DNA from: an uncultured Flavobacterium sp. | GTDB lineage: Bacteria > Bacteroidota > Bacteroidia > Flavobacteriales > Flavobacteriaceae | Assembly (NCBI RefSeq): GCF_951805225.1 | Contig: NZ_OX638201.1 | Coordinates: forward strand, 2,604,001 to 2,668,000 | DNA: 64,000 bases | Direction: 5' to 3' | Shown: piece after piece, positions 55,391 through 64,000 of the stretch | Layout of the letters: each line of letters opens with the position of its first letter | How positions within the stretch are numbered: position 1 is the first letter of the stretch | Notes under the pieces: model-generated | The model's database searches: none | What the model was told of the DNA's origin: nothing | Seen by the model: the letters and a program-made list of their open reading frames with translations, nothing else | Position numbers and translations under genes: made by a program

Positions 55391-58300
55391 TTAGAATGTA
55401 ACTTTAATATTAAAACCGTATGATTTTCTTGATGGCAATGAACCATACTCAAAACCTTGTCCGTTTCCAGAAGTATACATTGACTCTGGATCAATGTTTG
55501 GCAAATCTTTATTGAATGTCAATAAATTTCTTGCAAATGCAGAGATATAAATTGAGTTGATTTTTTCGCCAAAAACACTTTTAGGTATCGTATATCCTAA
55601 ACTTACCTCTCTTAGTTTAACATAAGAAGCATCATAAATAAACGGTGCCGGAGTAGCGTCTGTAACACTTCTCCAATATTCTTGCGGATCTACTGGTTTT
55701 GTATTTTTTACATAAACCGGATTATCGGCAGTTCCTGTATTCACAACTCCATTTGCAACGTAACCAGCTGTAGGAACCCAGTCTTTAAAAACAAAATTAG
55801 GATCGCTTGCTGCTGCTTGTGTTCTTGCGGCAATAAATTCATCTCTTCCTTCTGTAGTAATATCCAAAAGTCCTTTTGCTGCAGCAAGTGAATTTGTCAT
55901 AGAATATACATCCATTCCAAATTTCATATCCAATAAAAATTGAAGTGTAATTCCTTTATAAGAAAATCTGTTTGTTAAACCAGCTGCCCAATCCGGAAGC
56001 CCTTTTCCTAAAGCAACTTTATTTTCTGTGTATGTAGGAAGTCCGTTTGCACCAATAATCATTTCTCCTTGTGGTGTTCTTTGAAAATCTCTTCCGATAA
56101 TAGTTCCGTATTGTCCGCCAACTTGTGCAACAATCGCAGCATTTGCCCAACGAGCCTCAGAAATAGTGTAAGTATTAATATCTGGATGAAGAGAAAGAAT
56201 TGAGTTTTTATTCTTAGAAAAGTTCAAATCAATTCCCCATTCAAAATCCTTAGTTTTTATTGGCGTACCAGATAAAAATATCTCAATACCTTCGTTACGC
56301 AACTCTCCTGCATTTACAGAAAGAAATTCATATCCTGATGTTGCAGAAGATGCTAAATCAAGTGTTTGATCTGAAGTATCTTCACGATAAACTGTAATAT
56401 CAGCTCTTAATCTGTTTTTGAACCATGCTGTTTCTAAACCAAATTCGATTCCTTTTTTTGTTTGATAGGTTAAATTAGCATTTGGTGCCGATGTATTCTT
56501 AACATTCACAACACTTTGTCCGTCGTAAGAAGAATAAGTAGTATAGTTTAAGGAGTTTTTGTAAGCTCCCGGCGCATTAGAAACTTTTGCCCAAGAAGCT
56601 CTTAATTTTCCATAAGAAAATGTATCGCTCTTTATATTAAATGCATCTGAAAATATAAAACCTAATGAAGCTCCAGGATAAAAAGCATCTTTGTCAATAA
56701 CGCTAAACCAGTCATTTCTTCCTGTAAATTCAGCATATAAATATCCTTTGTAGTCAAACTTCGCAGAACCGTAAACAGAATTTGTTCTTGTTTTAGTTAC
56801 TGATGGCGCATTTATAGTCTGATTAGAAAAGTTACTTATATATTCTGTTCCCGGTTCAATAATATTTGTTCCGAAACTAGAATTTTCCTGTCTTCTAAAA
56901 TCTCTTCTGTTTGCTCCTAAAATTCCTGAGAATGTTAAATCATCAGTCAATTTAATTTCACTAAAATTAGCAATAAAATCAGTATTCATTTCAGAAACTG
57001 TAATATCATTCAATCCAAGATATCCAGTTTCTCTTGCTGGCCAAGTTCCTCCAGGTGACATAAAATCTTTTGAAGTAAAAAGATAAGTATCTAAACCACT
57101 TCTAAAAGTCAATCCAACCCATTTTGCAAGTTGATATGTTCCGGCAACATTACCCATAAAACGGTTTTTCTTAGAAGAGTTGTGATTTGCATCTACTGTG
57201 AAATAAGGATTTAACTGATAAATATTATTATTCCATTTATAAATTTCTCCCGTATCTTCATTTTTATAATGTTGAAGCCAAGCCTGATCAATATTTGGTG
57301 CCAAACTACTTAAAGAATATCCAACGTTGTTTGGTGAATCACCTAAACCTGGTCTGTTAGCAGTAGTTTCGATCATATAATTCACATTAGCATCTAAAGT
57401 AAATTTATCTGATTTTAAAGTTGCGTTTAAACTGGCATCATTTCTTTCTAAGCCAGAATTAGGAATAACATCATCATTTTTCAGATTGTTATATCCAAAA
57501 CGAACATACGCCGTTTCGCTACCACCAGAAAGTGCAATTCCGTTTGTTGTTGTAAATCCAGTTCTGAAAAAGTCCTGAATATTATTATCAACTTTAGCAT
57601 AAGGTTTCATAGAACCGTCAAATATTTTAACCTGTTGTCCTATTGAATTTGAAAATTTAGGTCCCCAAGCACTAGTAGTATATCCGTATAATTCTTCTGG
57701 CGCCTTTGTAGGATCTGGTAAAACACCATGACTTCCGCTACCATATTGATCTTGGAAATCATTATATTTAGCATTTACTCTGTCAAAGCTAACACCACTT
57801 GTGAATTCAACTTGTAATTTTCCTTTGCTTCCTTTTTTAGTTGTAATTAAAATTACACCATTTAATGCTCTGGAACCATATAATGCCGATGCAGCAGCTC
57901 CTTTTAGAACTGTCAAACTCTCAATATTATTTGGATTAATACTCGAAATCCCGTCTCCGTTATCTCTTCCATCAAACCATTTACTAGTAGCAGCGCTATC
58001 ATTATTCAAACCTGAGTTATCGATAGGAACTCCATCTACAATATAAAGTGGTTGATTACTCTCACCTATACTCGAAATACCTCTAATAATAACCCTTGAA
58101 CTACCTCCAACTCCAGTTGCAGGCAACGAAACATCAACTCCGGCAATTCTTCCTGAAAGCCCCGAAGCAACATTTGTCGTTATTACCTTGCTTAACTGGT
58201 CGCCTTTTACATCCTGAACTGCATAACCCAGTTCTTTCTTTTGTCTCTTAATACCTAATGCAGTAACAACAACTTCATTTAAGTTTTGAGCATCTTCCGT

Positions 58301-58576
58301 AAGTACAACGTCTATTGTAGCAGAACCGGCCACAGTTACCGCTTTAGTTTTAATACCTATATACGAAAAAACAAGTACATCCCCTGTCGATGCTTGTATC
58401 GTATATTTTCCGTCATAATCAGATTGGGTTGCAGTTTTTGTGCCTTGAATAATAACAGTTACTCCTGGCAACGGCAATCCGTTGTGATCGCTTACTAAAC
58501 CTTTGATCGTCTTTACTTGTGCAAGCGAGACCTGCGCCGTAAATACAATCATAAAGATTAACATAATTTGTTTCAT
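55391..58576 (-). CDS. SusC/RagA TonB-dependent transporter, pair 2
   Basis: The start at 58576 (MKQIMLIFMIVFTAQVSLAQ, giving 1061 residues) is preferred to an ATG 15 codons upstream, since the signal peptide then begins normally. A carboxypeptidase-like domain (VKTIKGLVSDHNGLPLPGVTV), plug (LYIVDGVPIDNSGLN, LKGAAASALYGSRALNGVILITTKKG) and barrel follow, ending SYGFNIKVTF. It forms a pair with SusD-2. The leader DNA is nearly identical to that of SusC-1, and the same composite operator is placed at almost the same distance (67 bp) from the start. Confidence 0.95.
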   Translation of the reverse strand: MKQIMLIFMIVFTAQVSLAQVKTIKGLVSDHNGLPLPGVTVIIQGTKTATQSDYDGKYTIQASTGDVLVFSYIGIKTKAVTVAGSATIDVVLTEDAQNLNEVVVTALGIKRQKKELGYAVQDVKGDQLSKVITTNVASGLSGRIAGVDVSLPATGVGGSSRVIIRGISSIGESNQPLYIVDGVPIDNSGLNNDSAATSKWFDGRDNGDGISSINPNNIESLTVLKGAAASALYGSRALNGVILITTKKGSKGKLQVEFTSGVSFDRVNAKYNDFQDQYGSGSHGVLPDPTKAPEELYGYTTSAWGPKFSNSIGQQVKIFDGSMKPYAKVDNNIQDFFRTGFTTTNGIALSGGSETAYVRFGYNNLKNDDVIPNSGLERNDASLNATLKSDKFTLDANVNYMIETTANRPGLGDSPNNVGYSLSSLAPNIDQAWLQHYKNEDTGEIYKWNNNIYQLNPYFTVDANHNSSKKNRFMGNVAGTYQLAKWVGLTFRSGLDTYLFTSKDFMSPGGTWPARETGYLGLNDITVSEMNTDFIANFSEIKLTDDLTFSGILGANRRDFRRQENSSFGTNIIEPGTEYISNFSNQTINAPSVTKTRTNSVYGSAKFDYKGYLYAEFTGRNDWFSVIDKDAFYPGASLGFIFSDAFNIKSDTFSYGKLRASWAKVSNAPGAYKNSLNYTTYSSYDGQSVVNVKNTSAPNANLTYQTKKGIEFGLETAWFKNRLRADITVYREDTSDQTLDLASSATSGYEFLSVNAGELRNEGIEIFLSGTPIKTKDFEWGIDLNFSKNKNSILSLHPDINTYTISEARWANAAIVAQVGGQYGTIIGRDFQRTPQGEMIIGANGLPTYTENKVALGKGLPDWAAGLTNRFSYKGITLQFLLDMKFGMDVYSMTNSLAAAKGLLDITTEGRDEFIAARTQAAASDPNFVFKDWVPTAGYVANGVVNTGTADNPVYVKNTKPVDPQEYWRSVTDATPAPFIYDASYVKLREVSLGYTIPKSVFGEKINSIYISAFARNLLTFNKDLPNIDPESMYTSGNGQGFEYGSLPSRKSYGFNIKVTF

Positions 58577-58643
58577 TTTATCATGGTTTTGTTGGTTAAG
58601 TCGTAAATTTATTGTTAACACACTGTTAAAAAAAAAATATTAT

Positions 58644-58711
58644 ACAAACGACTTAAAATTTTAAACCAACGACACAAAACAATCAATAATCCGTTATCCG
58701 AAAACGTTTTC
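58644..58711 (-). promoter_or_regulatory. Composite operator upstream of susC-2
   Basis: On the minus strand: GAAAACGTTTTC (58700-58711), 26 bp, GTCGTTGGT (58665-58673), 12 bp, GTCGTTTGT (58644-58652), then TATAA. Spacings equal those of the susC-1 and protease copies. The 26-bp gap also keeps an ATTATTGATTG-type core. Confidence 0.75.
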
Positions 58712-59053
58712 AAAGCATTATTTTTCATTTTTTTTGCAAAAACACAATGATTTATTGCAATAAAACTCCCAAATAACGAACAATTACTCAATAACGATTA
58801 CTATTTTAAGCTTTTTAGACGAATAATTGAAAATATTTTGCAAACCCAAAGTACTAAAAATCGCTCAAAATTTAAATTACTGATAATCAATATCATATTA
58901 AAAAATTCAAAATATTCCTTCAGAAAGTCTTATAAAATAAAGATGCCTGACTAAATTCTAAACTCTTAAAATAATCTTAAATTATAATAAAAGTCCAAAA
59001 TCTAATCAGGCATCATTTTATGCTTGATATTTTTTAGCTTCTAAAGTAAAATC
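58712..59053. other. Spacer between the S8 protease gene and susC-2 operator
   Basis: No gene. GATGCCTGA (58942-58950) and TCAGGCATC (59006-59014) form a 9-bp stem with a long loop, followed on the minus strand by TTTATTTTATA, and probably end protease transcripts. The remainder is AT-rich. Confidence 0.55.
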
Positions 59054-61405
59054 TTATTCAACAAGAACCTGATGACTTTCAGAAACTCCGTTGATATTTA
59101 CTATTAGAACATAAACTCCTTTTTGAAGCTGACTAACATTTATAGATGCCGTATTATTAACAACGGCAACATTGCTTTTTTCCTGACCGTTTAAATCATA
59201 TAATATCGCATTAATCTGAGCGCCAAAATCAGGAACTCTATCTTCATTTACTAAAGATACATTGATGACGCTACTTGCAGGATTTGGATATATTTTATAA
59301 AAAGAGTTATCTCCAACTTTACTTGTTGCTTGTGTAGATACGCTTGATTTTGTATTACATCCGGAATACATTTTGCGATAAGCCACAAGACCACATGAGG
59401 TATTTGCTTCGACTTTAAGAATTCCTCCGCCACAACCAAATGGCACTACAAATGTACCTGGAGAATTACTTGTATATATCAAAGTTGTCTCTCCTCTATA
59501 AACGTTATAAGGCGGCGCTCCACCTTGCACAAAAACATCAACTTGTCCATAAGGCCCTACTCCATCATGCAAAGTAGCTACAAAATTACTTCCGATAGTA
59601 ATCGTTTTACTAATAGTTCTATAACCACAAGACGCACTGCCGTAATACAAACTAAGTGTAATTTGTCCCGTAGCTGTTTGTGATGTTTTGGTTAATGTTG
59701 CCGTGCTTGTACCATTTCCAGAAAGAGTAACTAAACTACTACTCTGACTAACAGACCAATTATAAGTAGTTCCGCCAGTTGGAGCCGAATATGAAGCACT
59801 TGAACAAATAGAAGTAGCTCCGGATATTTGAGAAGTTGTCCCCGTACATTGTGCTGCCAAAACTGCCGCATAAGCATCTACTAAACCATAACCTGTTTGT
59901 GAATTCCATGTTCCGTTTGACCTATCTGTAAATGCTCCATAAGAATAAGTTCCAACTTTTTGAGAAGTTTGTTCTATAATATCACGAACCTGTTGACCTG
60001 TAAGAGATGGATTTACAGAAAGTATTAATGCACTTATACCGGCAACATGCGGGCTTGCAAAAGAAGTTCCGCTATCATTTTTAGTTGAATTACCTGGATA
60101 AGTAGAAAGAATCCCAGTTCCTGGCGCAACTACATCTAACTTTGTACCATATCCTGAAAAAGAGGATCGATCACCAACCGAAGTTATTGAACCAACAGTT
60201 AATATATTGTCATTAAAATAAGCCGGATAATCCATAACAGCGCCAGAAGCACCATAATTACCAGATGCAAAAACAACTACGGAACCTTTTCCATTTCGAC
60301 CTAAAGTCATTGCATTTATAATTGCATTTTCAAGTATCGTACTATGAAGCTGATTATATCCAGCACCTCCTTGATCTCCCCAGGAATTATTAATAACATC
60401 AGCACCATTTTGATAAGCCCAGCTAATACCGCTTGCCAATTCAGCAGATATATTAGGTGTGGATATTAACTGATGACTAACAACCATAATTTTAGAAAGT
60501 GGAGCAACTCCTACAACTTCAAAATTATTATCTTTTATTGCTCCAATTGTACCAGCTACATGTGTTCCATGCCAATAACCACTTGTAAAAACACTAGGAG
60601 AAGTCCCGGATTGAGTATCAAAACTTAAACTGGAAATATTTCCTACCAAGTCGCTGTGAGTCTTATCAATTCCCTGATCGACAACAGCAATATTAACTCC
60701 GCTTCCTTGTGAAATATTCCATGCCTGACAAGCATTAATATCTATGTTAGGATTTGCAGCATTATACAATCCCCATAAAGATCCAAAATCAGTATCATTT
60801 GTACAGCTACTTTTAAAATCGAACATAAAAGCAGGATCAACATCTTCAAAAAATCCGGTTTCAAAAAAGTAATTCGCAAGATCTAATGAACTCTCTGCTT
60901 TATTTTTTTTCGCAGAAAGAATATACCATTGAGGCATATTAGGAACTTGTTTTACAATTTCAACTTCTTTTTTAGAAGCAACTTTTTGAAGTCTTGCAAA
61001 ATCTTTCTCCTTCTTAAGTTTCACATAAAAGTAAGCCGAAGTACCAATAGGTTTAGCATTATCTCTTTTATAATATAAAGAGACATTCTTTACGGATGGA
61101 TTTTCTTTTAAGGATTTAATTTTCTTCTGAAATTCTGCATCGGTTGGAACATTTTTAAATTCTAATCTCGCCGACTTTTGTCCTTTAGCACTTGACTTGT
61201 CTGTTGCCAAATCAAAATCTTTCACGTCTAATGCCGTAATACTTGATTTTTGAAGATTTTCTTCAGTACTAATATTTACAGTAGATTTATCTACCGTCAA
61301 ATAAACTTTTTCTCCCTTATAGTAATAATAAGGATTATTCTGTCCGTACATCCCGGAAATACTAAACAAAACAATAAAAATGGTTAAGAGTAATTCTTTT
61401 TTCAT
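59054..61405 (-). CDS. Secreted subtilisin-like S8 serine protease with T9SS tail
   Basis: The 783-residue protein has a signal peptide (SISGMYGQ), a prodomain-like region (about 25-190), and an S8 catalytic domain (about 220-515). The triad is visible: Asp in VNIAVVDQGIDKTHSDL (about 242), His in YWHGTHVAGTIGA (about 282), Ser in DSGTSFASPHVAGISAL (about 448), plus Asn in VINNSWGD. A PKD/Ig-like region follows and a type A T9SS sorting domain ends it (YPNPASSVINVSLVNEDRVP ... GVYVLIVNINGVSESHQVLVE). It carries the same composite operator as both susC genes, so it is likely a member of the chitin regulon, perhaps removing chitin-bound protein. Confidence 0.94.
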   Translation of the reverse strand: MKKELLLTIFIVLFSISGMYGQNNPYYYYKGEKVYLTVDKSTVNISTEENLQKSSITALDVKDFDLATDKSSAKGQKSARLEFKNVPTDAEFQKKIKSLKENPSVKNVSLYYKRDNAKPIGTSAYFYVKLKKEKDFARLQKVASKKEVEIVKQVPNMPQWYILSAKKNKAESSLDLANYFFETGFFEDVDPAFMFDFKSSCTNDTDFGSLWGLYNAANPNIDINACQAWNISQGSGVNIAVVDQGIDKTHSDLVGNISSLSFDTQSGTSPSVFTSGYWHGTHVAGTIGAIKDNNFEVVGVAPLSKIMVVSHQLISTPNISAELASGISWAYQNGADVINNSWGDQGGAGYNQLHSTILENAIINAMTLGRNGKGSVVVFASGNYGASGAVMDYPAYFNDNILTVGSITSVGDRSSFSGYGTKLDVVAPGTGILSTYPGNSTKNDSGTSFASPHVAGISALILSVNPSLTGQQVRDIIEQTSQKVGTYSYGAFTDRSNGTWNSQTGYGLVDAYAAVLAAQCTGTTSQISGATSICSSASYSAPTGGTTYNWSVSQSSSLVTLSGNGTSTATLTKTSQTATGQITLSLYYGSASCGYRTISKTITIGSNFVATLHDGVGPYGQVDVFVQGGAPPYNVYRGETTLIYTSNSPGTFVVPFGCGGGILKVEANTSCGLVAYRKMYSGCNTKSSVSTQATSKVGDNSFYKIYPNPASSVINVSLVNEDRVPDFGAQINAILYDLNGQEKSNVAVVNNTASINVSQLQKGVYVLIVNINGVSESHQVLVE

Positions 61406-61738
61406 GTATATTTTTTTTAGTAAACTCCACTATAGCTGATTTTCATAAAAAATATTATTTTAAGAAATAAACTATCAATATCGTTAGTTAATATGTTAAA
61501 AATATTGTTAAAATTTTTACATAGGAAATTTTTTATATAAACTACACAAAACGTTAAACAAACGACACAAAACAATCAATAATATGTTTTACGAAAACGT
61601 TACATCAAATAAAAAACACACTAATTTCATTTTTTTATAAAATAATATTCAAAAGAATTGCGATTAAGCAACTAATTGTTTAAAGTTGCACAATATTTAT
61701 AGAGACAAGCCAGAAAAATCAATAACTAAAACGATAAG
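61406..61738. other. Divergent spacer between protease and two-component genes
   Basis: About 330 bp, no gene. It contains the third composite operator (61537-61604), oriented to the protease. It lies 131 bp before the protease start, so the mRNA leader is long. The operator may also affect the divergent sensor gene, which starts 134 bp on the other side. Confidence 0.7.
61537..61604 (-). promoter_or_regulatory. Composite operator upstream of the S8 protease
   Basis: On the minus strand: a degenerate palindrome copy (GAAAACGTT on the plus strand at 61593-61601), 26 bp, GTCGTTTGT (61558-61566), 12 bp, GTAGTTTAT (61537-61545), then ATAA. The distal repeat and the 26-bp gap match susC-2 closely; the proximal repeat has two differences. 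Confidence 0.7.
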
Positions 61739-62791
61739 TTGAGCGAAATTCGAAAATTGAAATTTGACATTAAACTTCAAAATCACATTTGGTTTTGGAG
61801 TACTTACTTCACTCTTAACTTTTTAAGATGGGGAGCTTACTTCAATGATTATCCTTATTCGTTCAAATCAAACTTAATTGAATTCTCTTTGCACATTCCT
61901 TTAGTCTATTTTAATCTATTTGTTTTAGTACCCAGATTCGTATTAAAGCAGAAATATATTACATATACATTTTCATTACTGGCGAGTCTTTTTGCTATCT
62001 ATTTATTAAAAACAGCACTTACCTATTACATTATATCCGAAAATATCTGGCCGGAAGCCAATCGTGAATACCATCCTTTTGAGATTAATCATATTGTAGC
62101 AGTTTGTATTGGCGAATTGTATGTTCTTGCAATGGCTTCATCAGTTTACCTGACTTTGACCTGGTTACGAGAAAGAGAAAGAAACAGATCGTTGAGAGAA
62201 AATCAGTTCAAAATCAAGCTGAAATATCTTGAGAATCAAATTCAGCCACATTTTTTCTTCAATACATTAAATAATTTATATGCATTGTCATTAGAATCTT
62301 CAAATAAGGTTCCAGATGTGATTATAAAACTATCAAATTTGATGGAATATGTGTTATATGATGTAAAAGGAACCAAATTTGTTCCGTTAATAAAAGAGAT
62401 AGATTACATTCAGAATTATATCGAAATTGAGAAGTTACGCTTTGAAAATGTAGAAGTTACGATAAATCTCGAATCTGATATAGAAGATATTGTTGTGCCT
62501 CCGTTGATTTTTATCTCTTTGGTCGAAAACGCCTTTAAACACGGGAGTTTAAACAATAGTAACTTAAAAATAAAGATCAATTGTAAAGTTACTAACAATA
62601 AAATGTTAGATTTTGAAATCTTAAATAATTTTGTAATTTCACAAAATCTTAATCAAAAAGGTGGAATTGGATTAGTCAATACCAAAAAACGATTAAAATT
62701 AATTTACAAGAATGATTTCAGTCTTAAGTATACCACTAAATTTAATTACTATATAATCCGTTTGCAAATACCAATTAATGATGAAGATTAA
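61739..62791 (+). CDS. LytS-type sensor histidine kinase
   Basis: The 350-residue membrane kinase has about four N-terminal transmembrane helices (about residues 15-135) and a His_kinase domain whose phospho-acceptor is His171 in NQIQPHFFFNTLNNLYALSLES. The ATP-binding part has FISLVENAFKHG (N box, about 258) and GGIGLVNTKKRL (G box). The frame has only a TTG near its opening (stop 9 bp earlier), so a TTG start at 61739 is likely. It overlaps the response regulator by 14 bp. Partner and position next to chitin genes suggest it senses chitin products; the ligand is unknown. Confidence 0.9.
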   Translation: MSEIRKLKFDIKLQNHIWFWSTYFTLNFLRWGAYFNDYPYSFKSNLIEFSLHIPLVYFNLFVLVPRFVLKQKYITYTFSLLASLFAIYLLKTALTYYIISENIWPEANREYHPFEINHIVAVCIGELYVLAMASSVYLTLTWLRERERNRSLRENQFKIKLKYLENQIQPHFFFNTLNNLYALSLESSNKVPDVIIKLSNLMEYVLYDVKGTKFVPLIKEIDYIQNYIEIEKLRFENVEVTINLESDIEDIVVPPLIFISLVENAFKHGSLNNSNLKIKINCKVTNNKMLDFEILNNFVISQNLNQKGGIGLVNTKKRLKLIYKNDFSLKYTTKFNYYIIRLQIPINDED

Positions 62792-63482
62792 ATGCGTGTT
62801 GATCGATGATGAGCCATTGGCTATCAAAGTCCTCCAGAATTACTTTACCAATTTTACAGATTTTGAAGTAATTGGTACATTTAATAATTCTCTGGAAGCG
62901 CTGGATTTTATAAACAGCACTTCTGTAGATGCTGTTTTTCTGGACATTAATATGCCAATGATGACTGGATTTGAATTGATTAGCTTAATCGAAAACAAAA
63001 CCAAAGTCATTATAACAACTGCATTTAGAGAATTTGCCGCCGAAAGTTACGATCTTGATGTTCTTGATTATTTAGTAAAACCAATTCCGTTACCAAGATT
63101 TATAAAATGCATCAATAAAATTACTACCGAATTCAATGTCAAAAACAATATTAAGGTAGAAACCACCAAAGGAGATTCTCATATTTTTATCAAAGTCGAT
63201 AAAAAAATGATGAAAATTAATATTGAAGAAATTTTATTTGTCGAAGGAATGAAGGAATACATAAAAGTCGTGACGCCCGATAAAACCTACATTACACACA
63301 AATCTTTAACCTCATTATCTGAAGAATTACCTGCTGATCGCTTCTTAAGAATTCATAAATCTTATGTAATTGCCTTAAATAAAGTAAAATCTATCGAGGG
63401 AAATCGAATCCAAATTCAGTCTTATACCATTCCTATTGGCAGAAACTATAGTAAAGAGGTAAAAAACAAAATTCTCGAGTAA
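62778..63482 (+). CDS. LytTR-family response regulator
   Basis: The 234-residue protein has a receiver domain (about 1-120) with acidic pocket DDE (residues 10-12), phospho-acceptor Asp56 in VDAVFLDINMPMM, Thr/Ser in IITTAFREFAAESY and Lys in VKPIPLPRF. A LytTR DNA-binding domain (about 135-232) has IEEILFVEGMKEYIKVVTPDKTYITHKSLTSL and LRIHKSYVIALNKV. An ATG one codon in is an alternative start. LytTR proteins bind direct repeats about 21 bp apart, exactly the spacing found upstream of both susC genes and the protease, so this is the likely regulator. Confidence 0.95.
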   Translation: MMKIKCVLIDDEPLAIKVLQNYFTNFTDFEVIGTFNNSLEALDFINSTSVDAVFLDINMPMMTGFELISLIENKTKVIITTAFREFAAESYDLDVLDYLVKPIPLPRFIKCINKITTEFNVKNNIKVETTKGDSHIFIKVDKKMMKINIEEILFVEGMKEYIKVVTPDKTYITHKSLTSLSEELPADRFLRIHKSYVIALNKVKSIEGNRIQIQSYTIPIGRNYSKEVKNKILE

Positions 63483-63535
63483 ATATTTAACATTTATAAC
63501 TCTATAAAAACTAACACTTTGTTGAATAAATACTG

Positions 63536-63570
63536 TTGTTGGTTTAAATTTAACATTATTTTTTATTAAT
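63536..63570 (+). promoter_or_regulatory. Possible weak fourth operator copy before the MFS gene
   Basis: GTTGTTGGT (63536-63544) differs from the susC-2 repeat at one base and is followed by TTTAAATTTAACA, as in the other copies. At the expected 12-bp spacing the second repeat is poor (5 of 9), and no palindrome is present. Only a suggestion. Confidence 0.3.
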
Positions 63571-63648
63571 TATTTTTTTTTGATATACTTAACAAATATA
63601 TTTACGGTCTTCAAAAAACATATTAAATAAAAATTAACCTCTTAAATT

Positions 63649-64000
63649 ATGAGTTCAGAAAATGTTCAAACCAAATGGGGACAGTTTATCTCTTTGATAA
63701 TTGTTTTCTTCTTTTGGGGTTTTGTTGGTTCAGCCAATGATATCCTAATCCCAGTATTCAAAAAAGTATTTACCTTATCTCAAGTACAATCACAATTAGT
63801 AGCTTGGGCTTTTTATGTCTCTTACTTCGTAGGATCAATAATCTTCTTTTTAGTTTCTCTAAAAATGGATATTTTACAAAGATTCGGATATAAAAAAACA
63901 CTTTCTGCTGGATTAGTTCTATCAGCTTTTGGATCATTTTTATTTATTCCTGCAGCAACAATGGAAAGCTTTCCATTTTTCTTAACCGCTTTATTTACTG
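63649..64000 (+). CDS. Sugar MFS transporter, 3' partial (NagP/FucP type)
   Basis: The first 117 residues of an inner-membrane sugar transporter are in the window. MSSENVQTKWGQFISLIIVFFFWGFVGSANDILIPVFKKVF is typical of the FucP/NagP-type major facilitator branch (FFFWGF...NDILIP motif). Three hydrophobic segments are visible before the window end. It follows the LytTR regulator by 166 bp on the same strand. Its place in the chitin locus makes GlcNAc the likeliest substrate, inferred rather than shown. Confidence 0.88.
   Translation, partial: MSSENVQTKWGQFISLIIVFFFWGFVGSANDILIPVFKKVFTLSQVQSQLVAWAFYVSYFVGSIIFFLVSLKMDILQRFGYKKTLSAGLVLSAFGSFLFIPAATMESFPFFLTALFT

Overview
The window looks like chromosomal DNA from a Flavobacterium close to the F. 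johnsoniae group (Bacteroidota). Evidence: low GC, very AT-rich spacers with dispersed palindromes, a sprB-type giant surface protein with PorP/SprF-like and OmpA-like partners, type IX secretion (T9SS) sorting domains, SusC/SusD pairs, and a chitin locus that matches the known F. johnsoniae chitin utilization locus in content. No rRNA, tRNA, CRISPR array or intact insertion sequence was recognised.

Layout. (1) 1-7.8 kb: the 3' part of dnaX, split by a frameshift at a run of ten A; a flavodoxin-fold oxidoreductase with a Crp-type regulator; a small lipoprotein; a TMEM175-like channel; and a sixA-ppk1-ppx polyphosphate cluster. (2) 8.3-24.1 kb: a cell-surface module with a small secreted protein, a giant protein of about 4058 residues (VWA domain, 11 x 82-aa and 11 x 79-aa near-identical SprB-type repeats, 4 x 90-aa repeats, type B T9SS tail), a PorP/SprF-like protein and a PD40-OmpA protein. 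(3) 24.6-30.1 kb: housekeeping genes on the minus strand: CAP-domain lipoprotein, pdxH, rnz with a small STAS-like partner, pyrB, an unknown acidic protein, pyrR. (4) 30.4-37.3 kb: accessory material: a two-gene zinc-ribbon/winged-helix/DUF4145-like cassette, a 58-aa lipoprotein missed by length cut-offs, an ABC-F ATPase, a RhuM-like remnant, a membrane protein, a TlpA-like redoxin and a WG-repeat protein. (5) 37.3-38.1 kb: a gene-free stretch made of duplicated palindromic repeats and a structured dispersed element. (6) 38.2-64 kb: the chitin locus: chiA (two GH18 domains), a GH20 hexosaminidase, nagB fused to a PIG-L domain, two SusC/SusD pairs, a GH18 lipoprotein, a secreted S8 protease, a LytS/LytTR-type two-component pair and the start of a sugar MFS transporter.

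How the chitin genes probably work together: ChiA, exported by T9SS, cuts chitin; SusC/SusD pairs take up oligosaccharides; the GH18 lipoprotein and GH20 enzyme trim them to GlcNAc; the MFS carrier brings the sugar inside; NagB feeds it to glycolysis. The most interesting signal is regulatory. Upstream of both susC genes and of the S8 protease lies the same composite element: a GAAAACGTTTTC palindrome (degenerate before the protease), exactly 26 bp, then two 9-bp direct repeats like GTCGTTTGT separated by exactly 12 bp. That 9-12-9 geometry is typical of LytTR-type operators (AgrA is the textbook case), and a LytTR regulator is encoded next door. This suggests a defined chitin regulon that includes a protease. 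Hairpins at several gene junctions, including a terminator-like one over the start of the GH18 lipoprotein gene, suggest further post-initiation control.
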